DNA of 64,000 bases from Phreatobacter sp. (GTDB lineage: Bacteria > Pseudomonadota > Alphaproteobacteria > Rhizobiales > Phreatobacteraceae). Location of the stretch: contig NZ_JAUYFA010000037.1 of the NCBI RefSeq assembly GCF_030691135.1, forward strand, positions 62,001-126,000. The letters are read 5' to 3'. Shown one piece after another: positions 43,764 to 53,992 of this stretch. A model generated the notes under the pieces. That model saw nothing but the letters and a program-made list of their open reading frames with translations. It was not told the DNA's origin and did no database searches. The translations under genes were made by a program, and so were the position numbers. Every line of letters begins with the position of its first letter. Positions within the stretch are counted from its first letter, which is position 1.

Positions 43764-44756
43764 TCAGGCGCCGCCGATGAGGATGCCGGCGGCCAGAACC
43801 AGGGCGCCGCCGAGCACGATCTGGAAGGTTGCCCGGAGGAAGGGCGTCTCCATGTAGCGGTTCTGGATCCAGACGATGGCCCAGAGCTCGACGAAGACCA
43901 CAGCGAAGGCGATGGCGGTCGCCGTCCAGAAATCGGGGATGAGATAGGGCAGGGCGTGGCCGAGCCCGCCGATCGTCGTCATCACGCCCGAGGCGATGCC
44001 ACGCTTCAACGGCGAGCCGCGCCCCGACACCTTGCCGTCGTCATGGGCCGCTTCGGTGAAACCCATGGAAATGCCGGCGCCGATGGAGGCCGAGAGCCCC
44101 ACCAGGAAGGTCGTCCAGGGGTTCTGGGTGGCGAAAGCGGTGGCGAAGATCGGCGCCAGCGTCGAGACCGAGCCGTCCATCAGGCCCGCCAGGCCAGGCT
44201 GCACCCAGGTCAGCACGAACTGGCGATGGGCGGCGGCATCCTCGGTGGCGCGCCCCTCCTCGGTCAGATGGGTCTCGCCGAGGGCATTGGCCTCGCGCTG
44301 ATGGGCCGCTTCCGCGGCGGCGAGATCGCCGAGCAGCCTGCGGGTATCGGCATCCGTCGTCCGCGCCGCTGCCGCGACGTAGAAGGCGTGGGCCTGCCGC
44401 TCCATGTCGGCCGCCTCCTCGCGGATGCGGTCGAGGGCGAGGTTCTCCACCAGCCAGACGGGGCTGCGGGCGTAGTAGCCGGACACATGCTCGCGGCGGA
44501 TCGGTACGATGAAGTCGCCGAAACGGCGCTTATAGGTGTCGACCAGCCGGCGGCGGTGCTCGTCCTCGGTCGCGGCCATGCCCTCGAACACCGCGGCTGA
44601 ATGCGGGTAGCTCTGGGCGAGCTTGGCGGCATAGGCCCGGTAGATCTGGCCGTCCTCCTCCTCCGAGGAGATGGCGAGTGCCAGGACCTCCTGTTCGCTG
44701 AGGTCGTCGAAGCGGCGCTTGCTGCCGAAGCCCGGCAGGGGAAGGCGGCTGAGCAT
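43764..44756 (-). CDS. mbfA: Membrane-bound ferritin-like iron exporter MbfA
   Basis: A 330-residue fusion of an N-terminal erythrin/ferritin-like di-iron domain and a C-terminal VIT1/CCC1-type membrane domain. The Glu/His ligands appear in SEEEDGQIYRAYA, ATEDEHRRR, ADMERQAHAFY and AAEAAHQREAN. The membrane part begins at WVQPGLAGLMDGSVSTLAP and has about five helices. Homologs in Agrobacterium and Bradyrhizobium export iron and protect against iron and peroxide stress, and are repressed by Irr when iron is low. A matching Irr element lies just upstream. Confidence 0.93.
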   Translation of the reverse strand: MLSRLPLPGFGSKRRFDDLSEQEVLALAISSEEEDGQIYRAYAAKLAQSYPHSAAVFEGMAATEDEHRRRLVDTYKRRFGDFIVPIRREHVSGYYARSPVWLVENLALDRIREEAADMERQAHAFYVAAAARTTDADTRRLLGDLAAAEAAHQREANALGETHLTEEGRATEDAAAHRQFVLTWVQPGLAGLMDGSVSTLAPIFATAFATQNPWTTFLVGLSASIGAGISMGFTEAAHDDGKVSGRGSPLKRGIASGVMTTIGGLGHALPYLIPDFWTATAIAFAVVFVELWAIVWIQNRYMETPFLRATFQIVLGGALVLAAGILIGGA

Positions 44757-44770
44757 GGCGGGCGCCTTTA

Positions 44771-44787
44771 TTAGAATTATTCTAGAA
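44771..44787. promoter_or_regulatory. Irr box / iron control element upstream of mbfA
   Basis: TTAGAA-TTA-TTCTAGAA, with the perfect inverted core TAGAAT-T-ATTCTA, 15-31 bases before the mbfA start. It matches the ICE consensus TTTAGAA-YNR-TTCTAAA except at the outer bases. This predicts repression by Irr under iron limitation. Confidence 0.8.
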
Positions 44788-44966
44788 AAGAACTAATCTC
44801 TGCGCCACCGGGGCGCAAGGCCACGTTCGCGCGTCTCCCCTGCGCTCGGCAAAGGCTGCCCGCTCGGGCGTCAACCGCATTCCTCCCCTTCGCTGCGCCG
44901 GCTTGCTCCCTGTCCGCTGCTTGGTATGCTCATTCGAGATCAGGGCCCTTTCGGAGATTTTTTTCC

Positions 44967-46343
44967 ATGTCCAAGACGAGCGCGCTGCGTGTGGTGGGCG
45001 ACGACGCCACCAACACCGCCATTCCGAACGACCTCCAGGCCTTCTGGATGCCGTTCACGGCCAACCGCTCGTTCAAGGCCCGCCCGCGCATGATCGCCCG
45101 CGCCAAGGGGCTCTATTACTACACGCCCGAGGGCAAGCAGATCCTCGACGGCACGGCGGGGCTGTGGTGCTCCAGCGCCGGCCATTCCCGCGACCCGATC
45201 GTCGAGGCGATCCAGAAGCAGGCGGCCGAGCTCGACTTCGCTCCGTCCTTCCAGTTCGGCCACCCCAAGGCCTTTGAACTGGCGAACCGCATCGCAGCGC
45301 TGGCGCCGAACGATCTCGACCACGTCTTCTTCTGCAATTCCGGCTCGGAAGCCGCCGACACCGCGCTGAAGATGGCGATCGCCTACTGGCATGCCCGCGG
45401 CAAGGCCTCCAAGACCCGCCTGATCGGCCGCGAGCGCGGTTATCACGGCGTCGGCTTCGGCGGCATCACGGTCGGCGGCATCGTCGCCAACCGCAAGGTC
45501 TTCGGCTCGCTGCTGGCCGGCGCCGACCACCTTCCGCACACCTACAACCGCGAGAAGCAGGCCTTCTCGAAGGGTGAGCCGGAATGGGGCGCCCATCTCG
45601 CCGACGAGCTCGAGCGCATCGTCGCGCTGCATGACGCCTCCACCATCGCCGCCGTCATGGTCGAGCCGATGGCCGGCTCGACCGGCGTGCTGCCGGCGCC
45701 GCAGGGCTATCTGAAGCGCCTGCGCGAGCTCTGCGACAAGCACGACATCCTGCTGATCTTCGACGAGGTCATCACCGGTTTTGGCCGCCTCGGTGCGGCT
45801 TTCGCCGCCGAGCGCTATGGCGTCACGCCGGACCTGATGACGTTTGCCAAGGGCGTCACCAATGCCGCGGCGCCGATGGGCGGCGTCATCGCCCGCAAGC
45901 ACGTCCACGACGCCTTCATGACCGGGCCGGAGCATCTCGTCGAGCTGTTCCACGGCTACACCTATTCGGCCCATCCGCTGGCCTGCGCCGCTGGCCTGGC
46001 GACGCTCGACCTCTATCGCGACGAGGGTCTGTTCGAGCGCGTCAAGATGCTGGAGCCGATCTGGGCCGACGCCATCTTCGGCAAACTCCAGGGCAAGGCC
46101 GGCGTCCTCGACATCCGTCAGGTCGGCCTCACCGCCGCCATTGACATCGAGGGCTGGAAGGACCTGCCCGGCAAGCGCGGTTTCACCGCCATGGACAAGG
46201 CCTTCCACGAGGAGGGCATCATGATCCGCATGGCCGGCGACTGCCTCGTCGTCACGCCGCCCTTCATCGTCACCGAGAGCGATATCGGCATGATCGCCGA
46301 CAAGCTGTCGAACGTCATCGACTCGACGGTCAATCCGTCCTGA
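44967..46343 (+). CDS. Omega-amino acid:pyruvate aminotransferase (class III)
   Basis: A 458-residue PLP aminotransferase of the beta-alanine/omega-amine:pyruvate type. The PLP lysine is K295 in MTFAKGVTNAAAPMGG, the phosphate-site block CNSGSEAADTALKMA, and the cofactor aspartate lies in LIFDEVITGFGR. The N-terminal FWMPFTANRSFKARPR is typical of the subgroup acting on beta-alanine and aromatic or aliphatic amines. The start ATG 44967 follows GGAG. It shares the upstream region with mbfA but has no obvious functional link. A strong terminator follows. Confidence 0.93.
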   Translation: MSKTSALRVVGDDATNTAIPNDLQAFWMPFTANRSFKARPRMIARAKGLYYYTPEGKQILDGTAGLWCSSAGHSRDPIVEAIQKQAAELDFAPSFQFGHPKAFELANRIAALAPNDLDHVFFCNSGSEAADTALKMAIAYWHARGKASKTRLIGRERGYHGVGFGGITVGGIVANRKVFGSLLAGADHLPHTYNREKQAFSKGEPEWGAHLADELERIVALHDASTIAAVMVEPMAGSTGVLPAPQGYLKRLRELCDKHDILLIFDEVITGFGRLGAAFAAERYGVTPDLMTFAKGVTNAAAPMGGVIARKHVHDAFMTGPEHLVELFHGYTYSAHPLACAAGLATLDLYRDEGLFERVKMLEPIWADAIFGKLQGKAGVLDIRQVGLTAAIDIEGWKDLPGKRGFTAMDKAFHEEGIMIRMAGDCLVVTPPFIVTESDIGMIADKLSNVIDSTVNPS

Positions 46344-46366
46344 GGCGCACCGCGCCCGCAGGCGAC

Positions 46367-46398
46367 AAGGCCCGGCCCAGTGCCGGGCCTTTTGCTTT
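46367..46398 (+). terminator. Rho-independent terminator after the aminotransferase
   Basis: AAGGCCCGGC, loop CCAGT, GCCGGGCCTT, then TTGCTTT: ten perfect pairs plus a T-rich tail. Confidence 0.9.
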
Positions 46399-46451
46399 GG
46401 TGCGTCATGCACCGGGGAGAGGTGAAGCAGCGGCGTCGGCAGCGACCCCCT

Positions 46452-47486
46452 TCACCCGAAAGCGATCTGCACCTTCATCGCCTTCGACCGGTCCGAGGCC
46501 AGATGAAACGCCTCGACCGCCCGTTCCATCGGCAGGGTGGCGGTGAGCAGAGGACGCACGTCGATGCGCCGCTCGCCGATCATCGACACGGCGGTGGCGA
46601 ACTCGTGATGGAAGCGGAACGTGCCGCGGATCTCGAATTCCTTCGCCACGAGCACGGAGATGGGCAGCGTGAAATCGCCGCCCGTGCCGACCTGCACGAT
46701 CACTGCGCCCGGCTTCAAGGCGGCGAAGGCCCCGGTCAGCGCCTTCATGTTACCGGAGGCTTCGAACAGCACGTCGAAGCTGCCCTTGTCCGTCTCGTAG
46801 GGCCGCAAGGCCTCCGGATCGGTGGCGGTGTTCAGCGTCGTGGCGATGCCCATAGCCCCGACGACGGCCAGCGTCGCCTCGGCTACGTCGGTGGCGACGA
46901 TCTCGGCCGCGCCCGCCGCCCTCGCCGCGAGGATGCAGAGCGCGCCGATCGGTCCGCAGCCGGTGACGAGCACGCGTTTGCCGAGCAGCGGTCCGGCCCG
47001 CCGCGCCGCGTGGAGACAGACCGCCAGCGGCTCACAGAACGCGGCTTCCCCCAGGCTGACACCGTCGGCCACCTTGTGGGCCTGCACCGCGTCGCAGACG
47101 AGCACCTCGCGGAAGGCCCCCTGTATATGCGGAAAAGGCATGGCCGAGCCATAGAAGCGCATGTGGAGGCAATGGTTGGGCATGCCGTCGAGACAGTAGC
47201 GGCACTGGCCGCAGGGCCTGGACGGGCTCACCGCCACCCGGTCACCGGGGACGAGCGATGCGACGTCGGCACCGACCTGCTCGACCGTTCCGGCGATCTC
47301 GTGGCCGAGGATCATCGGTTCCCTCAGCCTGACGGCGCCGAAGCCGCCGTTGTGGAAATAGTGCAGGTCCGAGCCGCAGATGCCTCCCGCCCCGATCCTG
47401 ACCGCGACCTCTCGCGGCGCGAGCGGCGCGAGCGCGCGCTCCTCCAGCCGGAGGTCGTGGGGAGCGTGGATGACGAGCGCCTTCAT
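46452..47486 (-). CDS. Zinc-dependent alcohol dehydrogenase, L-idonate 5-dehydrogenase-like
   Basis: A 344-residue medium-chain dehydrogenase. The catalytic zinc ligands lie in GGICGSDLHYF and LGHEIAG; the structural zinc cysteines are in CGQCRYCLDGMPNHC. The NAD site is VTGCGPIGALC. The pattern SDLHYFHNGGFG is characteristic of L-idonate 5-dehydrogenases, which oxidise L-idonate to 5-ketogluconate. The start is ATG 47486, with GGAGGA before it. No other gluconate or idonate gene is adjacent, so the substrate is assigned by resemblance only. Confidence 0.88.
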   Translation of the reverse strand: MKALVIHAPHDLRLEERALAPLAPREVAVRIGAGGICGSDLHYFHNGGFGAVRLREPMILGHEIAGTVEQVGADVASLVPGDRVAVSPSRPCGQCRYCLDGMPNHCLHMRFYGSAMPFPHIQGAFREVLVCDAVQAHKVADGVSLGEAAFCEPLAVCLHAARRAGPLLGKRVLVTGCGPIGALCILAARAAGAAEIVATDVAEATLAVVGAMGIATTLNTATDPEALRPYETDKGSFDVLFEASGNMKALTGAFAALKPGAVIVQVGTGGDFTLPISVLVAKEFEIRGTFRFHHEFATAVSMIGERRIDVRPLLTATLPMERAVEAFHLASDRSKAMKVQIAFG

Positions 47487-47613
47487 GGGATCCTCCGGGT
47501 CGCCCGATCTTGGACCGCCCTCCCTTCGGACAGCGGCGGCAGGCCTCACCACAGCCTAGCAGGCCGGCGTGCCCGTGGAAGGCCCGGGTACTGCGTCGCA
47601 GACCAGCCGCGTC

Positions 47614-48414
47614 TCAGAACAGCCGTGGCAGGGGGCGGCCGGCGAGCGCCTGCTGGTAGCTGGCCAGGACGATGCCGGTCCAGCCGATGGCCGCGATCCA
47701 GACCGCCGCCATGGCGGCCGCCGGCGGCAGGCTGCGGGCGGCGACCAGGCCGAAGAGAGGCAGCGCCTGGATCATGTGGGTGGCGAGGAAATGCGAGACG
47801 CGCAGGTCTCCGACCATCAGCGACCAGCCGGTGAAGGCCATCCGTGCGCCGCCGGGCGGGTGGACGCCGACATGCGGGCTGAGACGGCTGCCGATGGTGA
47901 AGGCGGTGACGAGCGTCAGCACCGCCCCGCCGACGAGCCCGAGCAGGAGGGCGAGCCGCAGGGCCGGGGCGATCCTGGCATCCGCGTCGGCATAGGCGAC
48001 GATGCCCACCACCGCGGCGCTGAGCGTGATGACGACGGCGCCGGACGCCATGGCGGTGTACATCGCGCGGGTGAAGGGCGTCGCGAGGTTGAAATGCGAA
48101 GCCTGCTGCCGTGCCGCCTGGATGATGATGTAGATCATCTCGCCGAGCGAGGCGAAGGCGCAGGCGGCGGCGACAACGGCCAGCAGCGTTCCCGTCCGCC
48201 AGCCCTCGCCGAGCAGCGCGACGACGAGCGCCAGCGTCGCCATGTGGACGGCGAGGGAAATGGCGAACTTCATCGGCTTTGCCCAGACACTGACCTCGTT
48301 GATCAGTCGCTTGTCGATGGTCCAGAACACCAGGGCGAGCGCCAGCATGAGGACCATGACCAGCGTGGCAGTCCAGAAGATGGCCTCGGCAAGGCCCAGG
48401 CGGCCGGCGGTCAT
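47614..48414 (-). CDS. Multi-pass membrane protein of unknown function
   Basis: A 266-residue integral membrane protein with about seven predicted helices, such as IFWTATLVMVLMLALALVFW and MIQALPLFGLVAARSLPPA. Conserved-looking polar residues include KPMKFAISLAVHMATLALV, a double histidine region (HFLATHMIQ) and FTGWSLMVGDLRVSHF. Histidines in membrane helices could bind heme or metal, but I do not recognise the family. The start is ATG 48414. It is divergent from frmA across a 400-base region that contains a perfect palindrome. Confidence 0.8.
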   Translation of the reverse strand: MTAGRLGLAEAIFWTATLVMVLMLALALVFWTIDKRLINEVSVWAKPMKFAISLAVHMATLALVVALLGEGWRTGTLLAVVAAACAFASLGEMIYIIIQAARQQASHFNLATPFTRAMYTAMASGAVVITLSAAVVGIVAYADADARIAPALRLALLLGLVGGAVLTLVTAFTIGSRLSPHVGVHPPGGARMAFTGWSLMVGDLRVSHFLATHMIQALPLFGLVAARSLPPAAAMAAVWIAAIGWTGIVLASYQQALAGRPLPRLF

Positions 48415-48815
48415 GGCAGATCCTTCAGCAAGAACGCGGCGGTCATCGCCGCGTGGAGGCGCCCGTCGCACGGGGCTTCGAGGGGGCGCGGACGAAACCG
48501 ACGCGACGACATCGGCGCTTTCCCCTGGAGCGTCACCAGAGAGTTCCTCAGGACCATAATCCCCGGCCCGCGGCCGGCAAGTCGGCCCGGGTGCCATAGG
48601 AAGCGGGACGGCCGAGACGTGTCTGCGATAGCGGCTGACCTGAGGCGGACATCAGGGAAATCCCGGCGCGAGTGAGCGATGGCGGTGCCTATCAAGGCGC
48701 GTTGACACTGTCAACATCGAGGCATTTCCGTGATTGCGAGGCGTGACGCGGCGTGGTTCATTCCGCGCCGTCACATCAGCGGCCGCGCGCCGCCACCGAT
48801 CGTCCGGAGCCTTTC
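48415..48815. other. Divergent promoter region of the membrane protein and frmA
   Basis: No gene is supported in these 400 bases. The most notable element is the palindrome at 48701-48715, listed separately. Confidence 0.5.
48701..48715. promoter_or_regulatory. Palindromic operator candidate upstream of frmA
   Basis: GTTGAC-ACT-GTCAAC, six-base perfect arms, 100 bases before the frmA ATG. It contains TTGACA on both strands, so it could overlap -35 elements in both directions. Confidence 0.5.
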
Positions 48816-49946
<1,131 letters not shown>

Positions 49947-49961
49947 CGCGCGGTTCCGGCC

Positions 49962-49974
49962 TGTCACAATGACA
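49962..49974. promoter_or_regulatory. Short palindrome TGTCA-CAA-TGACA after frmA
   Basis: A small inverted repeat in the 93-base gap before the oxygenase-like gene, flanked by two copies of CCGGCCTGTC. A weak operator candidate. Confidence 0.3.
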
Positions 49975-50039
49975 TGACCGGCCTGTCGACACTCTGCAAC
50001 ATTCTGCCTTCACCGTGAGTTCATCGGGGTGATGCTGCC

Positions 50040-50810
50040 ATGACGACGGGTGGCGATCCTTCATGGCCATGGCTGGAGCAGAATACGATGGACGACCGCG
50101 ACTATATCAAGCTGAAGCCTGCACTGATGGGCTTCCGCTACGTAGGGACCGTGCCGGATGAAGCACGCCCCTTGCTGAGGCGCGCCTATGACGATCTCAA
50201 GCGCACGATGGGCGACGCCTGGGACGAGCAGATCGCTGCCAAGGAGATCTGCTGGATGAACATCTGGCAGGACGACGAGGAGGGCGACGCGATGGAGCTC
50301 TCCGACAAGACGCTGGCCGCCGAATTCCATGCCTGGTGCGCGACGGCTTCGGGTCAGTTTGCCGAGCAGGGCGCCATCATGGACGGGTACGGTTTCGTGG
50401 TGAACCCGATCGGCTCCAAGCCGCAGGTCTGGCACGTCGACTACACCACCGATGCTGCGGCGATCTGGATTCCGCTCACCCAGTTCACCGACAAGAACGC
50501 CACCCAGTTCATCACCCTGCCGGAGGGAACGCCCGACGAGGCCCTGGAGAAGGTCGCCTCCCATGTCGACGAGGTCGATGTGGAGGCCCTCGCCCGCAGC
50601 GTCGACCATTTTCAGGTCCACCAGATCGTCGCCAAGCCCATGTCGGTGCTCTACATGGGCCGCGGCACCATTCACCGCGGCATTTCCAACAGCGGCGAGG
50701 AGAACCGCATCTCCTTCTACATCTCGCTGCACTTCATCCGCGATTATTCGGTCTATCCCTATGCTGCCGACGAGCGCTCCGAGCAGGCCGTGGTGAACTT
50801 CAACGACTGA
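50040..50810 (+). CDS. Fe(II)/2-oxoglutarate dioxygenase-like protein
   Basis: A 256-residue protein with the double-stranded beta-helix metal pattern of PhyH-like oxygenases: H132 and D134 in QVWHVDYTTDAAAIWIPLT, H212 in GRGTIHRGISNSG, and R223 in NRISFYISLH as the likely 2-oxoglutarate ligand. The N-terminal half is unlike families I know. The start is either ATG 50040 or ATG 50088 (MDDRDYIKL), the latter with GGAG upstream. It follows frmA on the same strand; a role in releasing formaldehyde or modifying a small molecule is possible but unproven. Confidence 0.72.
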   Translation: MTTGGDPSWPWLEQNTMDDRDYIKLKPALMGFRYVGTVPDEARPLLRRAYDDLKRTMGDAWDEQIAAKEICWMNIWQDDEEGDAMELSDKTLAAEFHAWCATASGQFAEQGAIMDGYGFVVNPIGSKPQVWHVDYTTDAAAIWIPLTQFTDKNATQFITLPEGTPDEALEKVASHVDEVDVEALARSVDHFQVHQIVAKPMSVLYMGRGTIHRGISNSGEENRISFYISLHFIRDYSVYPYAADERSEQAVVNFND

Positions 50811-50814
50811 CGCG

Positions 50815-50841
50815 TGCGGGGGCGGCTCAGCCGCCCCCGCA
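50815..50841. terminator. 13-bp perfect hairpin between convergent genes
   Basis: TGCGGGGGCGGCT, one C, AGCCGCCCCCGCA. It lies between the oxygenase-like gene stop and the DUF808 gene stop, a strong bidirectional stop without a T-run. Confidence 0.65.
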
Positions 50842-50872
50842 GCATCCGGAGTTGACAGCGACAGCGCCTCTA

Positions 50873-51934
50873 TCAGTGGCCCTTGGCGGCGGCGCCCCGG
50901 TGCAGCAGCGGCTCGACGCCATAGTGCATGGCGAGGAACACGGCACCGCCCAGCGCCAGGCCGACCGCTCCCGAGGCGAGGGCGGTCGCCAGCCATTCGA
51001 CAGCGGTCTTGATCGCCGGAACCAGGGCGGCGATCGCGACGGCGGCGGCGTGGATCGCATGCTCGATCCCGGTCAGGCCGTAGCCGGCGAGGCCGTGGAT
51101 GACGATGCCGCCGCCGACCCAGAGCATGGCGAGGGTGCCGACGAGGCTGAGGGTCTTCAGGAAATAGGGCATGCCGAAGACGAGGCCCCGCCCGACGGGC
51201 TGGGTCAGCCGGCTGACGGCACGGTCGACGGCGGCGGGTTCACGCGGTTCCAGCTCCGTCGGTCGGCCGCGCAATACGTGCCCCAGACCGGTGATCGGCC
51301 TGCTGCTCTGTGCGAGGGCGAGACCGACATCATCCCCCTTCACGATCAGGGCCACCGCACCATAGACCAGGACCGTGATGCCGATCCCGACAACGGCGAG
51401 GATCAGGGCCTGCGTCCAGAAGCTCGGTGACGTGATCGTCGACAGGGCAATCGCCATGATTTCGGCGGAGAGGATGAAGTCGGTGCGGATGGCACCGGCG
51501 ACACGCTGGTCCTCCAGCGCCGCTGCTTCGTCGGGGGCGGCGGCTACAGGGTCGGGCGCCGGTGCGTCGTCGTCATGGGGCACGACCATTTCGAGTACCT
51601 TCTCGAACCCCTCGTAGCAGAGATAGGCGCCGCCGATCATCAGCAGCGGCGTGATCGCCCAGGGAGCGAGGGCGCTCAGCAGCAGGGCGCCCGGCAGCAG
51701 AAAGAGCATCTTGTTCTTGAGCGACCCCCAGGCGATCTTCGCCACAATGGGCAATTCGCGCGATGCGGCGAAGCCGACGGCATAGCGTGGGGTTACTGCC
51801 GCATCGTCGATGATGATTCCGGCCGCCTTGGCTCCCGCCTTGGTCGCCTGGGCCGCGACGTCGTCAAGGGTGACCGCCGCCACCTTGGCGAGGGCGGCGA
51901 TGTCGTCGAGGAGTGCGATCAGGCCTAGGCTCAC
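50873..51934 (-). CDS. DUF808 family inner-membrane protein
   Basis: A 353-residue YedI/DUF808 protein. The hallmark N-terminus is GLIALLDDIAALAKVAAVTL followed by DDVAAQATKAGAKAAGIIID. Later come the membrane-embedded TPLLMIGGAYLCYEGFEKV and TDFILSAEIMAIALSTI. About eight membrane segments are predicted. The function is unknown. GTG 51934 follows GGAGGG and gives the family N-terminus, so the ATG-initiated frame from 52000 is rejected. Confidence 0.92.
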   Translation of the reverse strand: MSLGLIALLDDIAALAKVAAVTLDDVAAQATKAGAKAAGIIIDDAAVTPRYAVGFAASRELPIVAKIAWGSLKNKMLFLLPGALLLSALAPWAITPLLMIGGAYLCYEGFEKVLEMVVPHDDDAPAPDPVAAAPDEAAALEDQRVAGAIRTDFILSAEIMAIALSTITSPSFWTQALILAVVGIGITVLVYGAVALIVKGDDVGLALAQSSRPITGLGHVLRGRPTELEPREPAAVDRAVSRLTQPVGRGLVFGMPYFLKTLSLVGTLAMLWVGGGIVIHGLAGYGLTGIEHAIHAAAVAIAALVPAIKTAVEWLATALASGAVGLALGGAVFLAMHYGVEPLLHRGAAAKGH

Positions 51935-52019
51935 GGGAACCCTCCATTCGTGCCACGATCGGATAGCGGGGCATCGCTGCCGCAAGATGACAAGCGCCAA
52001 TTGATGGAGGCCTTGCTCG

Positions 52020-53750
52020 TCAGGCCGGACGGTCGCCCTTCTTCAGCTTGGCGGCGGCGCGGTTGTCGACGCCCGGCAGCATCTTGGCGGGATCGCGGGT
52101 GACGACGACGTCGACCACCGACGGCCCTTTCGTCGCCAGCGCCTCTTGGAGCGCGGCCCTGAGGGTGGAGGGATGTTCGACCCGGATGCCGTGGCACCCC
52201 AGCGCCTTCGCCGCATCGGCGTAGTTGGTCTCGGCGAGGTCCGAGGCGTGATAGGCGCCGGGGCCGTAGACGAGGTGCTGCAGCGCCTTCACGTAGCCGG
52301 ATGCGGCATTGTTGACGACGACGATGGTGAGGTCGAGGCCCATGCGGCGGGCGGTCTCGATCTCGCCCAGCATCATGTTGAAACCGCCGTCGCCGGTCAG
52401 CCCGATCACCGCCTTGCCCGGCGCGCCCATAGCGCAGCCCATGGCCCCCGGCAGGCCGTAGCCGATGGAGGCGAAGCCGCGGTCCGGGACGAAGCAACGG
52501 CCCGGCTTCTTGGTGTCGAACAGCAGGCCGCCCCAATGGGCGGCAAAGCCGCCGTCGGCGACGAGGTAGCCGTCGGCGGGCAGCACGTGATTGATCTCGG
52601 TCATCAGGCGACCCATGCTGACGGGCACCTCGTCGGAGGTCAGCTTTTCGTTGACGTCGGCGCGCCAGGCCGCCATCCGCTTCGGCACGTCGGCCGCATA
52701 GGCGGACTGCCGGGCGCGGATCGCCTCCGCCTTCGGAGCGAGGGCGGTCGCGAGGTCCTCGATGCCGAGTTTCGCGTCGCCCCAGAGCGTCACTTCGGGC
52801 TGCACGGTGCGGCCGAACTCCTCGGCGACGATGTCGAGATGGATGATGCGCTTGCCGCGCGGCGGCACGGTGAAGCGCTTGGTGGCGATCTCGCCGAGCT
52901 TGCAGCCGATGACGAGAATGAGGTCGCTCTCCTCGATCAGCGTGTTGGCGATCCGGTCGTAGCGACCGAAGAGGCCTGCCGAGAGCGGGCTTGTGCAGGC
53001 AATGGCGCCCTTGCCGGTCATCGTGTGGGCGACGGGGATCGCGAAGGTCTCGGCGAAGCGCTGCAGCGTGTCGGCCGCGCCGGACAGGTGCACGCCGCCG
53101 CCGGCGAGCACGATCGGACGGCTTGCGCCGGCGAGGAGGTCGGCGGCCTTCGCCAGGGCCGCGCCGTCGGGGCGGCAGCGCAGGGCCGGTGCGCCGCCAT
53201 GGGCGGGATCGACCTTGAAGTCGTCGTCGGAGAAACCGTAGCTGCCGTGGCAGATATCCTCCGGCACGTCGACGATGACGGGGCCGGGGCGTCCGGTGGT
53301 GGCGACGGCGAAAGCGCGACGCATCAGTTCGGGGATGCGATGGATGGCCTCGATCCGGATCACCTCCTTGGCGCAGGGCCTGAGGATGTCGAGCTGGCGG
53401 CTCTCCTGGGTCATGTTCTTCCAGGAATGGTCGCGGTGGGTGTCACCAACGATGGCGACCATCGGCGTGCCGGCGTTCAGGGCCTCGACCAGGCCGGTGA
53501 CGAGGTTGGTGGCGCCGGGTCCGAGCGTCGCATCGACGAGGCCGACGCGACCGGTGATCTTGGCATAGGCGTCGGCGGCGAAGACACCGGCGCGCTCGTC
53601 GTTGATCAGGTGGTGCTTGAGGCCGAGGCGGCGGGCGGCGTCGTAGAAGGGCAGCAGCTGGAAGCCGCCCATGCCGAACATCGGGCCGCCGTCGAAGGCG
53701 AGGATCATCCGCGCCAGGGCTTCGCCACCCGTCATTTCATTGTCGCTCAT
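52020..53750 (-). CDS. Thiamine diphosphate-dependent enzyme (acetolactate synthase-like family)
   Basis: A 576-residue ThDP enzyme. The activating glutamate is E52 in NDERAGVFAADAYAK. The central FAD/nucleotide-like domain follows (PIVLAGGGVHLSGA). The ThDP-Mg motif runs from GDGGFNMMLGEIE to VVVNN, 30 residues apart as expected. The overall type matches acetolactate synthase, oxalyl-CoA decarboxylase, benzoylformate decarboxylase and sulfoacetaldehyde acetyltransferase relatives; no small regulatory subunit is near, so a catabolic lyase is more likely than IlvB. The start is ATG 53750. It is downstream of a deacetylase and two SDRs, probably under IclR control. Confidence 0.88.
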   Translation of the reverse strand: MSDNEMTGGEALARMILAFDGGPMFGMGGFQLLPFYDAARRLGLKHHLINDERAGVFAADAYAKITGRVGLVDATLGPGATNLVTGLVEALNAGTPMVAIVGDTHRDHSWKNMTQESRQLDILRPCAKEVIRIEAIHRIPELMRRAFAVATTGRPGPVIVDVPEDICHGSYGFSDDDFKVDPAHGGAPALRCRPDGAALAKAADLLAGASRPIVLAGGGVHLSGAADTLQRFAETFAIPVAHTMTGKGAIACTSPLSAGLFGRYDRIANTLIEESDLILVIGCKLGEIATKRFTVPPRGKRIIHLDIVAEEFGRTVQPEVTLWGDAKLGIEDLATALAPKAEAIRARQSAYAADVPKRMAAWRADVNEKLTSDEVPVSMGRLMTEINHVLPADGYLVADGGFAAHWGGLLFDTKKPGRCFVPDRGFASIGYGLPGAMGCAMGAPGKAVIGLTGDGGFNMMLGEIETARRMGLDLTIVVVNNAASGYVKALQHLVYGPGAYHASDLAETNYADAAKALGCHGIRVEHPSTLRAALQEALATKGPSVVDVVVTRDPAKMLPGVDNRAAAKLKKGDRPA

Positions 53751-53992
53751 CGACCTGTCTCCACCCGCGGCGTCGGCCGCATCGATCGGGTCGGCGAAGG
53801 TCGGAAACCGACGCTGCGCGCCGCGGCGGATTGCGCCTGCGCTCAGGTCCTGCCTTCCGGGCACCCTCCCCGCCCTGTCCCGCGCCGTTGACCGGCGCCT
53901 TGCAACTTGGCCGCAACGGTTAGGGAGGCCCCCGGGACCTGTCAACGCAGGCGACGGGCAGGCCAGCAATGTCGCCGGTCCGCCTTTTGGGG

